Shown: positions 46,385 through 58,060, counted from the stretch's first letter. The stretch: DNA of 64,000 bases from Mallotus nudiflorus (GCA_947683625.1 CANTUR010000540.1:940001-1004000), one strand, 5' to 3'. A program made the numbers and translations. The notes: a model not told the origin generated them from the letters alone.

Positions 46385-46499
46385 TATCTTTCCTTCGGCA
46401 CTGTCCCCGAATGTGACATGTCCTCCATCATTTGCATTAAGCTTGTTGAAATGCTCCTTGTCTCCCGTCATATGCCTTGAACATCCACTATTGAGATAC
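46385..46499 (-). pseudogene. retropepsin core of the copia element, inactive
   Basis: Reads NSGCSRHMTGDKEHFN where the family has DSGCSRHMTG: the catalytic Asp is Asn. It continues GGHVTFGDSAEGKI to a stop at about 46357. Very short, as expected for the conserved part. Confidence 0.8.
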
Positions 46500-48468
46500 C
46501 ACTTACTTTTTGTTCTTGTGGATTTCAAGCACACCTACATAAGACAAATTAAGTGTTCTTTTGATCCCAAACCTTTCTTAATCTATGTTGGTTAGTCTCA
46601 AGATAATCTATAGGAAGCATATTCATGTGTAGTCTTCTATAGAAGCACACATTATTGGTATGTCCTTTGATCATGCAATATGAACATACAACACTTTTAA
46701 ATTTATTTTTCCTAGGATGATATGGTTTCTTAGTGTATGAAACATGCCTTTTGTGTTGTGGTGGTATGTGTCTCCTAAAATTATTTTGAGTCATAATGTG
46801 AGACATGCATTGACAATGACAATGTGTATTTTGATAGGTTTCTGCTGTATGTTTATGAGAATTATTTTGTGTAGTATGCTTAGGAGTGTTGTGTCTAGTG
46901 TACATGTAAGCATATTTGGGTTGTGCTTTTCTAGCATGAGATTTACCTCTTTATGTCATATAGGATTGAGTTTTATGAGACTTTATTTTAATATTTAACA
47001 TGTGAGACTTATTAGCTTTGAAAGCTTGAGTCGTAATTGGTTTAGAGGTAGAAGAAGTCAAGTCATATGCGGCTTTAACAAAATTAATATGTGATAATGA
47101 TGAGGATGAAGGCATTTCATTTTCATATCCGATTCCATGCATGTTACCATGGAGCTTTTGAGAGTCAACTAGACTATTTAAGCTCTCCTTTCCTCTTTTG
47201 AATTTGGAAATGGAATTTTCATCACTGGCTTTCTTGAGTTATTCTTCTAAGGAATTTGAAGATTTTAAATCACAAGCAAGTTTTTTATTAGATTTAACAA
47301 GCTTAGCAAAATCACTCTTCAAACTTTTATATTCTTTAGTTAAGCTAGTTAACTCATGCTTATAATGCTTTTTATTTGACAATAAGCTTTTGCATTTAAA
47401 CAAGAGTTTACTCACAATAGAGCTCTTCTCACCATCATCACCATAATCATAATAATATCACAAAAGGAGTTAGAAGTAGATGGTACTCATTTTCATTTTT
47501 AAGAGCTGTGAATCCAAGATTGGCTACTTCTTACTGTTCATTTTCCTCTTTGAATTTGGAGGAGTCATCCTAAGTAGCTTTAAAGGCCTTTTTTTCTCGT
47601 TTGCTCCTTTATTTTTGAATTTTAGTTTGGGTCACTCACTTCGAATGTGACTCGATTTCTTTCATTCATTGCAAGTAACTTCTTTGGTTTTCTTCTTACA
47701 TTATCGTTTGAACTTCATGTTGAAGTCCCTTGTTGTTAAAGAATTTTTCTTTTTCAAGAACTTTTTGAAATTTGTAGTGAGCATGGAAATATTACCATCT
47801 TCATCACTAGAATCTTTAATGCTTTCCTCTTCACTATCTTTTTGAAGAGCTTTTTGAGCTATGCTTTTTTTTTTCTCTTCCTTTTCTTGCTACTCTTTAC
47901 CTCTTTGTTTAATTGTAAGCTCATGTGTTAGAAGCTTTCTAATAAGTACATCGGTTGAAAAGATATAAAGGTCTTTAGCTTCCTCAATTGGAGTGACTCG
48001 AGATTCCTAATTCTTATTTGGTAGGATTCTTAGAATCTTATTATTCACCTTTTCCTTAGAGAAATGCTTTTCAAGTTTCTTAAGGGTTGTAAGAAGAGCA
48101 TCGAGTTGATTAGTTATCTTTGTGATTGACTCATGAGGCTTCATCTTAAAGAGTTCATATTCATATATGTGAAGTTGAACCTTCTTACTTCTAACTTGTA
48201 CATTACCTTTATAATAGTTTTCCAAAGTCTCCCATGTGTCCTTGGCTGAAATGCAATGTTGAAGCTTGCCTCTTTCTTCTCTTATCACAGAAGAGAGTAG
48301 AGTGATTATAGCCTTTTTATTCTTGTTGTTGTCTTCCTTTTGTTTATTGCTCTATTCACTTCTTAATAGAATTATTTGCACACCATCAATGATAGTTTTA
48401 GGTGGTTTCCACCCTTTGAGAACAACTTCCTAAAGTCTAAAGCAATCATAATCTGGATAAAGCTCCAT
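46500..48468 (-). pseudogene. gag of the copia element
   Basis: ATG at 48468 (MELYPDYDCFRL). The UBN2-type gag domain is open at 48007-48288: CISAKDTWETLENYYKGN, VQLHIYEYELFKMKPHESI, LDALLTTLKKLEKHFSKE, ILRILPNKN. A first zinc knuckle near 47641-47673 has two of its Cys codons turned to TGA. A second one, CX2CX4HX4C (CSYCMIKGHTNNVC), lies near 46650-46690. Between them is a Lys/Ser-rich region and a His/Thr-rich stretch (46710-46905). Confidence 0.8.
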
Positions 48469-48583
48469 TTTGAATTTCTAATAAGGATAGTCACTATTGT
48501 TAAAGAATAGTCTAAGTGAAGAAACATTTTAAAGTTCATTCCTTATGAACTTGTATTCTAGCAATTAAGTTTCTAGAATCCAA

Positions 48584-48595
48584 GCTCTGATACCA
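48584..48595 (-). promoter_or_regulatory. primer binding site, initiator tRNA-Met, copia element
   Basis: Minus strand reads TGGTATCAGAGC, a perfect 12-base match to the canonical site, two bases from the LTR. Confidence 0.9.
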
Positions 48596-48597
48596 AT

Positions 48598-49679
48598 TAA
48601 AAGTGCCTTAAAGGGGGGGATGAATAGGGTAATCAAATAATAAATGAAAATTAAAAGGATTTTTTAAAGAATTAAAAGAATGTTGAGAAGGAATAATGAT
48701 GAACACAACAATTTAAGAAGTTCAAATTCTCAACAATCTTATGTCTCCACCTAACTTATCCTCAAGTTAGGATTTTCAATTCCCCATAATCTTATTCATA
48801 AGATTGAGATTACACAAGAGTTTTGTGGCTCGCCCTTCAACCTTATAACTTGAGATCTGAAGGCTCACTTAAAAACCAAATTCTCAAGTATTTTAATGGC
48901 TAAACACTTAAACCAACTCCTTTAGAATAGAACCTCATTTTCCATTATTTTAACCCCAGAAAATAGAAGAATAATACTCACCAACTCTCACAAGAGTTAT
49001 ACAAATAAAAAATGAATTTAAAAGAGTTTAGAGAGCTTAATTGAATGCTTGGAAGTATATAATGAATAAAAGAGTTTCTTAACCTCTAAATAATCTGCAG
49101 AGGTTATATTTATACCTGAGCAATTCAATTATACTATTAGAAGCAATAATTTCTTTCCCAACAAATTCAAAGTCCATTTAAATGTAATTTGGACTTTTGA
49201 GCTCCAATTTGTCTGGTCCCGATTGGGATTTCATCAGTTTTGGTCAGGATGCACATTAAGTAGCTATTATGAGTTGTTGTGTTTGAATATCTACATTAGT
49301 CTCGGTCGGGACTGTCTTGTCCTAGGCAGGGTCCCGATTAGGACTGCCACTCAGGATTTGCATTGCCTAAAATGAACAAAATGAGCACTTTGGTCTCGGT
49401 TAAGCGGGATTGGTCTTGGTTGAGATCATTTGTCTCGATCGAGACGAAGTTAAGGATCAGTGATGTCTTGCATAAATTTTGAGCAATTTTGTCCCTATTT
49501 TAATCCCAGTTATGGGTGTGATTGTGATCATTGTTCATAATGATTTTTCTTCGATATTTCTTCACCATTTTGACTTCTAATTGAGTCCTAACTTATACAC
49601 ACTTAAAATAAACATATTAAATGCTCAAAATTAAGTTTTTTAAGATTAAAATTAAGATTGATTATTATTTAGGTCAATA
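48598..49679 (-). repeat. 5' LTR of the copia element
   Basis: Minus strand TATTGACC (TG mutated) to GGCACTTTTA (CA mutated). TATA box (minus, TATAAATA) at 49114-49107, palindrome cluster with GTCTCGGTCGGGAC and TCTCGATCGAGA at 49205-49445. Confidence 0.9.
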
Positions 49680-50143
49680 TAGGTTCTATTGGATTCAAAC
49701 AATAACCTATTAATTATTTACTTCGTTGAGAGACAGTTAAGTAACTAATATTGATTAAAGTCGTACTTAAAATAAGGTTTAAGAAACACTTAGTTAGTGA
49801 GAGCTACAAAACTTGGTGTTAGTTCTAATCAATTAATTATAGGTTTATTTGAGAGGAAAATCTATGATTTTAAAGATGCTTTCAAAATGAATTAGGATTT
49901 TCTTAGACTTAGATGTTTAATCTATTTAAGAAAAAGTTAAATTGAATGTAAGAACCCTAACTTTTTATTTGATTGATTTAGTTAAGTTTGATTTGTTTAT
50001 TTTCATTTGATTTACAAACCAAAATCCGTTGTCGAAACAAATAAGCACACTTAGTATATCAGTACTCAATTTGCAATCTCAGTGGAATGATATCTTATTT
50101 TACTATTTGCATGATTCTGTACGCTTACAGATTTTGTGCACAT

Positions 50144-50829
50144 TACCAGGTGCTCCAAGATTTAAATGAAAGTTAAAATATAATCAATATTTATTAGTCC
50201 AAGTATTTAAAATATTAAATTCGCTTAAATGAAATTATAGATTTAAGTCTTATATACTTTCAAAAAAATAGATGAAAGAGTTTTGTATCTTTTATTGGTT
50301 GATCCGGTTTGAACTCCAAAATAATTAAAATTTTTGTAATTATGATTAGATACCGAAAACATAATAAGTAAGATAAAATATAACATATCAATTTTGAATT
50401 TAATGGTTGAACAAAAATTTAGTCAACTAGTTAAGAATTTTTTTTCTTATCATGTTCCTTAAATTTCACTAAAAGGGCCAAATTAAATTTTTTTTTTCTC
50501 AATATTTAGACATCCTATCTTGGACCACCCTATGTTACAACAGTACAAAAGATCATCATTCCAGTTAATTGAACTGAGATGACTTGAAGTACTTCTTTTG
50601 TCATCGGATTTCTTACTCAACCCGTTGTCTTGATGTGCTCTTGTCCATGACTATTTATGGCGTTGTCTGGTCTAGATATGCAAGCAGTAGATAAGTGAAG
50701 CTTTAGATTTTTTTCTCCCTCATATTTGAAAAAAAAAATCTATTATTTAATATAAAGTGTATAACATACCTTTAGGTACTAATTCAGTTATTAATCAAAT
50801 TCATTGTTCAATTACTACTTTTGTTTTAT
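50144..50829. other. flank right of element A, AT-rich, with a dispersed repeat
   Basis: No coding. 50186-50365 resembles 63719-63900 in the same orientation (TATTGGTTSATCC, GATAC/TTGAAAACA words). Otherwise nothing is recognised. Confidence 0.4.
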
Positions 50830-52430
50830 TAATTTAATAACTTCATTGCATAACAAAGCCCTAAGGCCATACAAATATGAATAAAATCCTAAAGAGAAGA
50901 ACAAAATAAAAACTACATCATGTAGTTTTTTAGCCTTTAAGGCTGCTGTAAAAGCAGTCACTTTCAAGTCATTTGTGAACTTTCTTCTACAGATATCAGT
51001 TCATAACAGTGACTACGGCTGAACAAGATTAAAATACCAAAACACACCAACTAATAACAAAGCGTAGAAATAGCTAGAAACTAAAACCTAAAAAAACACT
51101 GACTATAATGATTAATCTTAGAGCCCTCATAAAAATCATAGTCTGTACATCACCCTGCCATGAAGGGGATGATTCAAAGTGAGATAATCTTTCCCCCCAG
51201 CTTTCCAGGAAAGACTTGGTATGCTTTAGAAGCCTCAGAGGTAGCAATAAAATTGCTTGCTTAATCAGATGGGTCTTTGTTAAAAGCTAGGATGGGCAGA
51301 AATGGTAGATTTCCTTTCAAGGCTTTGCTCATGGCACGGAAATGAGTAGCTGTTGTGCTACTAGGAGAAGCTAGGACTTGAACATTTGAGGGTGGGGCCT
51401 TACTGATCTTAGGCTTAGTCGGGCTTGATTTTTGCCCTTGCCAGGATCTCTACAAATTGGATATCGCTTGGAAAGTTGCTGTGGGTTTTGGTGGACTTAA
51501 TTTTTTTGTTCCTTGGTCACCAGTAAAAGTTGTTGTGACTTTTTCAATAGAGTTTGGCTGATAGCTACTACCAAAGGCTGCAACACTCTTGGCAACGGTT
51601 GCTGCATGTGTTTGCTTTAGTGGCTTGATAATTTTTTATTGCTCTTTACGCGATTTCTTCTCTTTCTGGGGATGGGTGGACTCATGCTCAACAATGGAGA
51701 CTTGAGGGAGATGCACCTCTAGGCAGCTGGAATCCAACAGAGGTTCCGCTATTCTTCGATCCATATAGCCTTGTATTTTGTCAGCTGATTGAGTTAGGTA
51801 GTAGCAAGCTGTAGATTTCTTCAATGGCCAGTCTTGAATCTAAGGGCTATTAGTTGCTTGATTGCTGATTTGAAGATCTAGCATTACTTGGGGAGAAAAA
51901 GATATGATCTTGGCCTTTGAATCAACATAATTGTATCTTGTACTGTGAATAAACTTTGTTTCCTAAAACTTGAGAATCCTTGCTAGCTGATGATAAAGAT
52001 CGATCTTTAAGAAATAAAATAACATAAAACAAAATAACAACCAATATTTTATAGGATATAGGTTTTGATGAGGGTAATAATTTCCAACAGCCATAAACTC
52101 GAAGTTCACAGAGGGAAGAAATAAAGTCTAAAAGAATGGAAGAGAGATGAAAAGATCACAACAAGTGAACTATTTTAAGTGCCTCCCTTATTCTTGATGA
52201 CTGTTAAGAAACTAAAATGAGATATGAACTGATCCAAAATACTTTCACACATAAATCAAGAAGATGACAAACAATAGAGACTAGGTCATGCTATAACGAG
52301 AGAGTACTATGAAGCTCTATAAAGAGAGCATTATTCGTTAGGCTCCAACCTATGAGTCTTCAATTACTACTAATAGTTTACTTGTATTATTTTTTTGAGT
52401 GAAAATTTAGAGGCCAAAAATCAAGAAATG
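50830..52430 (-). other. presumed LINE 3' region with an unexplained coding-like stretch
   Basis: Minus-strand frame from about 51880 to 51230 reads, with stops, a Ser/Pro/Lys-rich protein (KKSTACYYLTQSADKI, QVSIVEHESTHPQKEKKS, SPPKPTATFQAISNL, THFRAMSKALKG). I do not recognise it. The composition is like a LINE ORF1 tail or a host exon. The last 200 bases before 50830 look like a LINE 3' UTR. Confidence 0.35.
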
Positions 52431-52559
52431 CACGTGAATATCTCAATTAGGTTAACACCCGCAACCATACAAGCAAAAGCCTAGCCAAATCTATAAGAAC
52501 CTTACCTACTAAAATCATGAAAAATAAACCGAGAACAAAATGATGGAGCAGACTCCTAC

Positions 52560-55500
52560 CATTGAAATGACGTGTTTAAGACTCTATATTTTGCTAAAGA
52601 GTCAACAATAGAATTCCCTTCTCTAAAGATGTGAGAAACTTGAAAATTCATTATGGAAACCAGATGCAAACATCTAAGCCATTTCTACTGAAGCTTTTAA
52701 AGAACGTATTTGGAGTGATGTCAAAAGAGATGAACAATAAACATACAATCACTTTTAAGCCACAAATTATGTAATCCCTTATTCCATGCAACCTCAACGA
52801 CACATATTGTTATAGATTGCTCAGTAATAAAAGCAAACTTAGACGCAACACCAAAAGTAAAAGCACCACGTGGGAATCCAGCAGAGGTTTTGAAAATTCC
52901 ACTCGGAGCACCCAACAATGAGCCATCTGTATTAACTTTGATCTAGGATGATGGTGAAGGCTACTGAGAGACAAAAAGCATCTTTGGAGCATGACCTGGA
53001 ATGCCATTAATATTTAAAAGCTTTAAGATGCGATGTTCATCAATTGAGTTGGACATCGATCCCATAAAAAAAAAATTTGTGTCCTTAATAGAAATCCAAA
53101 TCAGACGAAGAGCGGAATGAATATTGGGGCTTTCATTATAAAAAATAACTACATTTCAGATTCTTCATATTATAGAAACACAATGAACAATTGCCAAGGA
53201 CTATCAGTAGCAATTTGCTTGTTGAAGCAATGATGCATTGCATCCAAAATAAGGTCTAACAAGGTACCAAAGACCTAAATCTTCTTACCAAAAAGACTGG
53301 AGATGACATGCTAGATAGATGAAGCAAAAGGATAGTTAACAAATAAATGAATAGCATTGTTTGCATGAGCTGTACACAATACACAACAGGAGGCAAATAT
53401 AGAGACCTTTCTTTAATAAATTATCTTATGTTGGAAGATATCCCATGAGAGTTTTTTAACAAACCAATGACTGAGAAGAAGGAAGAAATTCCTTCCAAAT
53501 GAAAACATGCCATGGAACTAATTGCCTTGAAACTTTAAGATGATCATACATGCTTTTAACAACAAGCTTACCATCTAATGAAGCTATCCAAACACATAAA
53601 TCTAATTCAAGATTAATGGGAGAAATTATCAAAATATTATCCTTTACCCCAATGTTGGAAATTTGTGGGAGATGCCAGGAGTCAGTGGACAAAAAATTAG
53701 AAACCTTATCCATCAGATAACGCTACTTCGAAGCAAGAATACCAAGTTGATCCGCAATAGGGGGAATTATCCATTCCGATGTCTAGAAATTCAGCTTGCA
53801 ATGCTCACCAATGAACCACTTGATTTTAGACTAAAGTCTTGACTAAATTCATTTAATTGAACACTAAATAGAAGAATGGAGAAAAGACTCATAAGGAGTG
53901 CTAGAGTGGTAGAGAAATCTGTTGCGAAGAACTGAAATAGGGTAATCTTGTAAAGAAATTATTTTCCATGCCATTTTGCTTAGCATGACATCATAATTGT
54001 TTTATACCAAGACCATCTTTATTTACCGAGAGACTAGCGATATTCTAGGGAACTATGACAAGCTTTTTTTCATTAATTGATCTTGCCCATAGAAAATTGT
54101 GCATACTGCATTCCATTAATGAAAGCAAAGCATTAGGCCATTTGTAAATAGTAAAAGAATACAACAATGAGCTAGTAATAATAGATTGAATAAGTGTTAG
54201 TAAGCCATCCATAGATAAAGAAGTGCCTTTCCATTTAGAAAATTTGTTGCAAATTTTATTTGTGATAGGCTTCAACCACTTTTTTCTTAGCACACCTGAA
54301 ACCAAGGCACACTCAAATATAAAAAAAAAGGTAAAGAGCCCTTCTTCATATCCACAATTTGGTGAAACTTCTAAATGCGAGACTCAACAATAGCTTTCCC
54401 AAAATAAATTTCATATTTAGACCAGTTGACCTGTTGACCAGATAATTTCCCATAAAGAATGAATGTATCATTGATTGCTTTGATATTATGAATAGAAGTC
54501 GTGCTAAATAATAATACATCATCAATATACAATAAGTGAGTTGGAAAAGAACTATTCATAGTGTGAAGCATAGGAATAATAATACCTTAGCAACCTTAGC
54601 AGAAATTAATCTACTAAGAAAATTTTCATCAAGACAAAACAACAAAGGAAAAAAAGGATCTCCTTAGTGAACTCCTCTTGAACTTTACCATTAATCGTGA
54701 TTGATAACTGGCGGAAGAGAATAAGGCAAGAATACATTCCTTGAAGGGCAGTAAAAAATCAAAAGCTTCCAATACATTAAGTAAAAATTTCTAATCAATG
54801 GTATCAAATGCCTTGCGAATATCAATTTTCATTGCCATATTACCACCAAAGCAAGTTTTATTAATAAGATTAAGCCCTTCAGAAGCCCCTGCTATGCTGT
54901 CTGCAATGCTATGATTTTTTAAAAAACCAAACTAGTTGCAAGAAATAATTCTATTAGCAATCAAAGCAAGTCTATCAGAATCTTAGTAACAATTTTAATG
55001 CTAAGGTTACTAAGCATAATAAGCCTAAATTTCTCAATAGCAATAACATCAATTACTTTAGAAATTAAAATCATAATGCTTGAATTAATTCCTGAAGTGA
55101 CAACCCCAGTATTAAAGAAGCTACAAATAACAACACACACATCATGCTTAATCATATCCTAATAAGTTTTATAAAAAATATTAGTGAACCCATAAGGACC
55201 AGAGGTGCTATGAGCATCCAAGTGGAAAACTGTATCCTTAACCTCATAATTGGAAGGATAACGAACTAGAGTCATATTTTCCATTTTGGAGACCATTGTT
55301 GGAATCATCGAATTTATCAACTAAATATTATAAGCCACAGAAGAACCTGCTTTGAAAAGATTCTAAAAAAAAATCAATAATATGGCTCTCGATGATGTTA
55401 GGATCGTTAGTTAACATACCATCAACCTTAAGCTAATGAATGCTTTACTTACATTTGGATCTAGCAAATTTTTTATGAAAGAAAGCAGTATTCCTATCCC

Positions 55501-56511
55501 CTACAGTTCTTTGAAGAAATTCTCTTGCTGTTTCAGGCAAGTATCTAAAGCTTCATGAGCAGTCAACTCTCTTTAATAAGATCATTCAAAATGCCATAGG
55601 AGGATATTTGAGATTGAATTTCATACAAATTAGAACTTGCCTTCCTAATGTTATTATCAATACGACCAAAAGATTCCCAATTCCAAATTCTAAGGTCATA
55701 TATAAGTCACTTCAGCTTTGCACCAAGCATTTGCATAGGATGAAGATTAGCAATAGGCATCTCCCAAGATTTAGCAATCAAACCCTAAAGACTTGGATGG
55801 GTGATCCGCATTACTTAAAAGCAAAATCTAGGAAACATACACTCCTAAAGGGCACAACTGAGTAACAAAGGAGAATGGTCAGAATGATGATGAGGAAGCA
55901 CTGGGCAAGAAATTATTTTCCATTGATCAAAAAAATTAAAGTTGGCAAGAGCTCTATCCAATCTGCAATCATCCCAAGAAATGCCATGTCTCCCATTAGT
56001 CTAAGTAAAGGTAGCTCCATTAGTAGGAGTTTTCAAAAGAAGTCCTCACAAGGACCCAGCGCCAGAACTTTGCCAGTCTTTTCATGGGCTCCCAAGACTG
56101 CATTAAAATCCCCATGACATACCAACTTGAAGCATTAAAGGAGCAATTTAAGAGATCAATCTAAAGATTAAATCTCATATTTTTCCAAACACTGCCATAA
56201 ACGAAAGATATTCTTTGTAAGGCATTATTAATCAAAACATCAAAAGTTATGTGTTAATCATGCACATGAAGGAAAAATGGAGCAGGACTGCCACATTTAC
56301 ACAAAACCTAAATAGATGGCAAAACTCGACCATTATGAGCGATCAAAGATAAATTCAGGCTATTCTAAAAAGAGCTAGGAAGAGAAGAAAACTCCACCAG
56401 AGGTTCCACAATACACAAATAATCAGGTGAGTATTAATGACAAAAAGAAGTAAAAACACGTTGGATATTAGAATTCCCCATACCACGGTAATTCCGAAAA
56501 AATAGTTTCAT
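52560..56511 (-). pseudogene. LINE ORF2: endonuclease, reverse transcriptase, RNase H
   Basis: ATG at 56511 opens MKLFFRNYRGMGNSNIQR, the start of a plant L1 endonuclease. Degenerate endonuclease runs to about 55600. RT motifs: SKVIDVIAIEKFRLI-type segment near 55040, and LLYIDDVLLFSTTS near 54520 with both Asp of the FADD-type box kept. After the maturase-like and WARSINEKKLVIVP segments (about 54050) and an LLxxxxRQLVPWHVFIWKE stretch (53500), an RNase H (about 52940-52600) reads KVNTDGSL, VEVAWNKGLHNLWLKSD and HFEREGNSIVDSLAK-like ends. Many stops. It would nick and copy at the target in active copies. Confidence 0.85.
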
Positions 56512-56551
56512 AAATTAAGCTCGTCTAGTTTTCTGTTAACTCTTTTAGATA

Positions 56552-57851
56552 GAGTTACTTTGTATTTCTGAGGCTTTGTAGATGATTTTTTTGGGATACA
56601 GTTGTCCACGCCTTCTCTTCCATTTCAGCTTCATCTGCCCATGATAATTTTTTCTCCTGCAAATCATGATTTTCATCAGCTAACTTATTTGGTGGTTCCT
56701 TCACTGCATTAATTTCATAGTGCAATAAAGTGTCTTTATGCAGAGGTGACGTAGGAAACATGTGTGGCGTGTCATTAATTTTCGCATGATCCTCCTCTAC
56801 TAGTTACTTTGTAGCTCAACATGGTTATAAGCTCTTTAGAACCAATAATTATAGCTTGCACTTCAACTATAGCACCATCGTCAGAACAGAATTCTGACGA
56901 TGTGATCTTTATTAGCAATTTCAGAAATAGAATTCTGAGCTTGCACTTCTATTACAACACCTTCATTAGGAACCTCTTCGGCATTAGCGATGTGTTCCTT
57001 ATAAGCATTTTCAGTAGAATTCTGAATAGACACTTCGACAATAGCCCCCTCATCATTTTGATTAAGAACTGCTATTGTAATGGACTACAGGTGATCAAAG
57101 ACATTTCGAACAAGAATCAAAGTTCTTTAAATGATTTTTGGTTTCCAAATTTGTTGTAATCCCTCATTTCTTATAGCTTTAGATTGGGTAGCATTCCTAT
57201 TCAATCAACAAAGCTGAGCATTATGACCAATATTAGAGCAAAGATTGCAATACAAAGGCAGATTCCCATAAATCACATAAATGAAGAAACTTTTCCCAGT
57301 TCTTTCAATTAGAAGATTTTTCGGCAAAGGAAAGATAGATCCATATCTATAAGCACTCTAGCGTAGAGTCCAAATTCACCATTAATCGTTGCAGGATCAA
57401 TTTTTAGAGGAACACCCACTCCTCTAGTAATGGAGGTTAATATCTTTGGATGCCAAGACTCAATCAGACCCTTACTCCACACCAAGGTTTTTTCTGAACT
57501 TGAATTAAAGATCACATGATAATAGAGACGTCCCAAAGATATTAGCTTCCAATTTTTGAAAGACCCCAAACTGATGAAAGTTTGTGTTTCCAGTCTGCCA
57601 ACTTCCAAAGGGAATCACCTTTTACCAGAATTAGGTGGGCAATAAGAGCATGCTTGCAGACTGATAATTGTTGCTCATAAAGAGATTGATCAATTTTGAT
57701 TGCAATGAATCCGCTTTTATCAATGGCAGATGAAGTTTTTGATTCATTCAGAGGGGAATCAAAAAACAATTATTGGATTTGAAAGCTTCGTAACCATTGC
57801 ATATGAAGGGTTTGCCGGAGCAAACAAGTCTTTACGACTTGGAAAATCCAT
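56552..57851 (-). pseudogene. LINE ORF1, DUF4283-like
   Basis: ATG at 57851 (MDFPSRKDLFAPANPSYA). After a frame change: KSGFIAIKIDQSLYEQQLSVCKHALIAH, then WKLISLGRLYYHVIFNSSSE, SWHPKILTSITRGVGVPLKI and FGLYARVLIDMDLS, the signature of the plant LINE/retroelement ORF1 domain, and remains of its CCHC end (CNLCSNIGHNAQLC-like, about 57180-57260). The tail at 56555-56761 is acidic (LSWADEAEMEEKAW). It binds RNA in intact families. Confidence 0.8.
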
Positions 57852-57921
57852 GACAGAAGGCAAGAGCCAAACAACTGGATGGTGCCGCCTGGCTGACGGA
57901 AATTGGGAAGAGTCCGACGAG

Positions 57922-58060
57922 AAGAGGACTCTCAGGTTTTTAGAGAACTAGGTCATCGATCAATCAAGAGGACTCTTAGATTTGCAGAGAACCAGGTCAT
58001 CGATCAATCATCAATCAAGAGGACTCTTAGATTTGCAGAGAACCAGGTCATCGATCAATC
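57922..58060 (-). repeat. three tandem monomers at the LINE 5' end
   Basis: Copies start at 57922, 57966 and 58017 (plus strand AAGAGGACTCTTAGATTTGC and GGTCATCGATCAATC). Periods are 44 and 51, the latter by an extra ATCAATC. They sit upstream of ORF1 on the LINE strand. Confidence 0.85.

Larger units (their letters stand above)
39257..49684 (-). mobile_element. Ty1/copia element with env-like ORF, minus strand, with TSD TAGGT
   Basis: Duplication TAGGT at 39257-39261 and 49680-49684. On the minus strand: 5' LTR, initiator tRNA-Met primer site, gag, protease, integrase, RT, RNase H (copia order), then a promoter-like block and an env-like ORF, a polypurine tract and the 3' LTR. About 10.4 kb. 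The copia order with a large extra 3' ORF is the SIRE-type layout. All ORFs are broken and three catalytic sites were checked as changed or lost. The LTRs differ at about one base in ten by eye over a 180-base stretch. Confidence 0.93.
1..50143 (+). mobile_element. Athila-like Ty3 element A, outer host of the nest, 5' end outside the window
   Basis: The oldest layer seen. Left part: gag, protease linker, end-of-pol scrap, spacer and ORF2 scrap, all plus strand. Right part: a 3' noncoding region, a polypurine tract and a 3' LTR starting at 38361. The two parts join exactly across the ATGGA target duplication of element B. RT, RNase H and integrase are missing between about 1930 and 2090, so A was deleted as well as interrupted. 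The LTR start after a purine tract, the gag/protease motifs and the ORF2 after pol are Athila hallmarks. The 5' LTR and A's own target duplication cannot be seen, so the right end (about 50143) is judged from the LTR end only. Confidence 0.75.
38361..50143 (+). repeat. 3' LTR of element A, split by the copia element
   Basis: LTR sequence is 38361-39261 plus 49685 to about 50143. It starts TGATAAGTTTG after a purine tract. The right part holds the ending TCTCAGTGGAATGATATC...GCTTACAGATTTTGTGCACA typical of Athila LTR ends. A palindrome cluster (CACAACCACG, CCACGTGCGTGGG) at 38600-38720 lies upstream of TATAAATA at 38821. The exact end is uncertain by a few bases. Confidence 0.75.
50830..57900 (-). 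mobile_element. L1-type LINE, minus strand, decayed
   Basis: On the minus strand: 5' tandem monomers, ORF1 with a DUF4283-like domain, ORF2 with endonuclease, RT and RNase H, then a 3' region ending GCCTTAGGGCTTTGTTATGC...AATAAAACAAAAG near 50830, which has the look of a plant L1 3' end. No convincing target duplication was found. The segment 50830-52430 fits a 3' region only loosely and could be partly another sequence. Confidence 0.8.
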
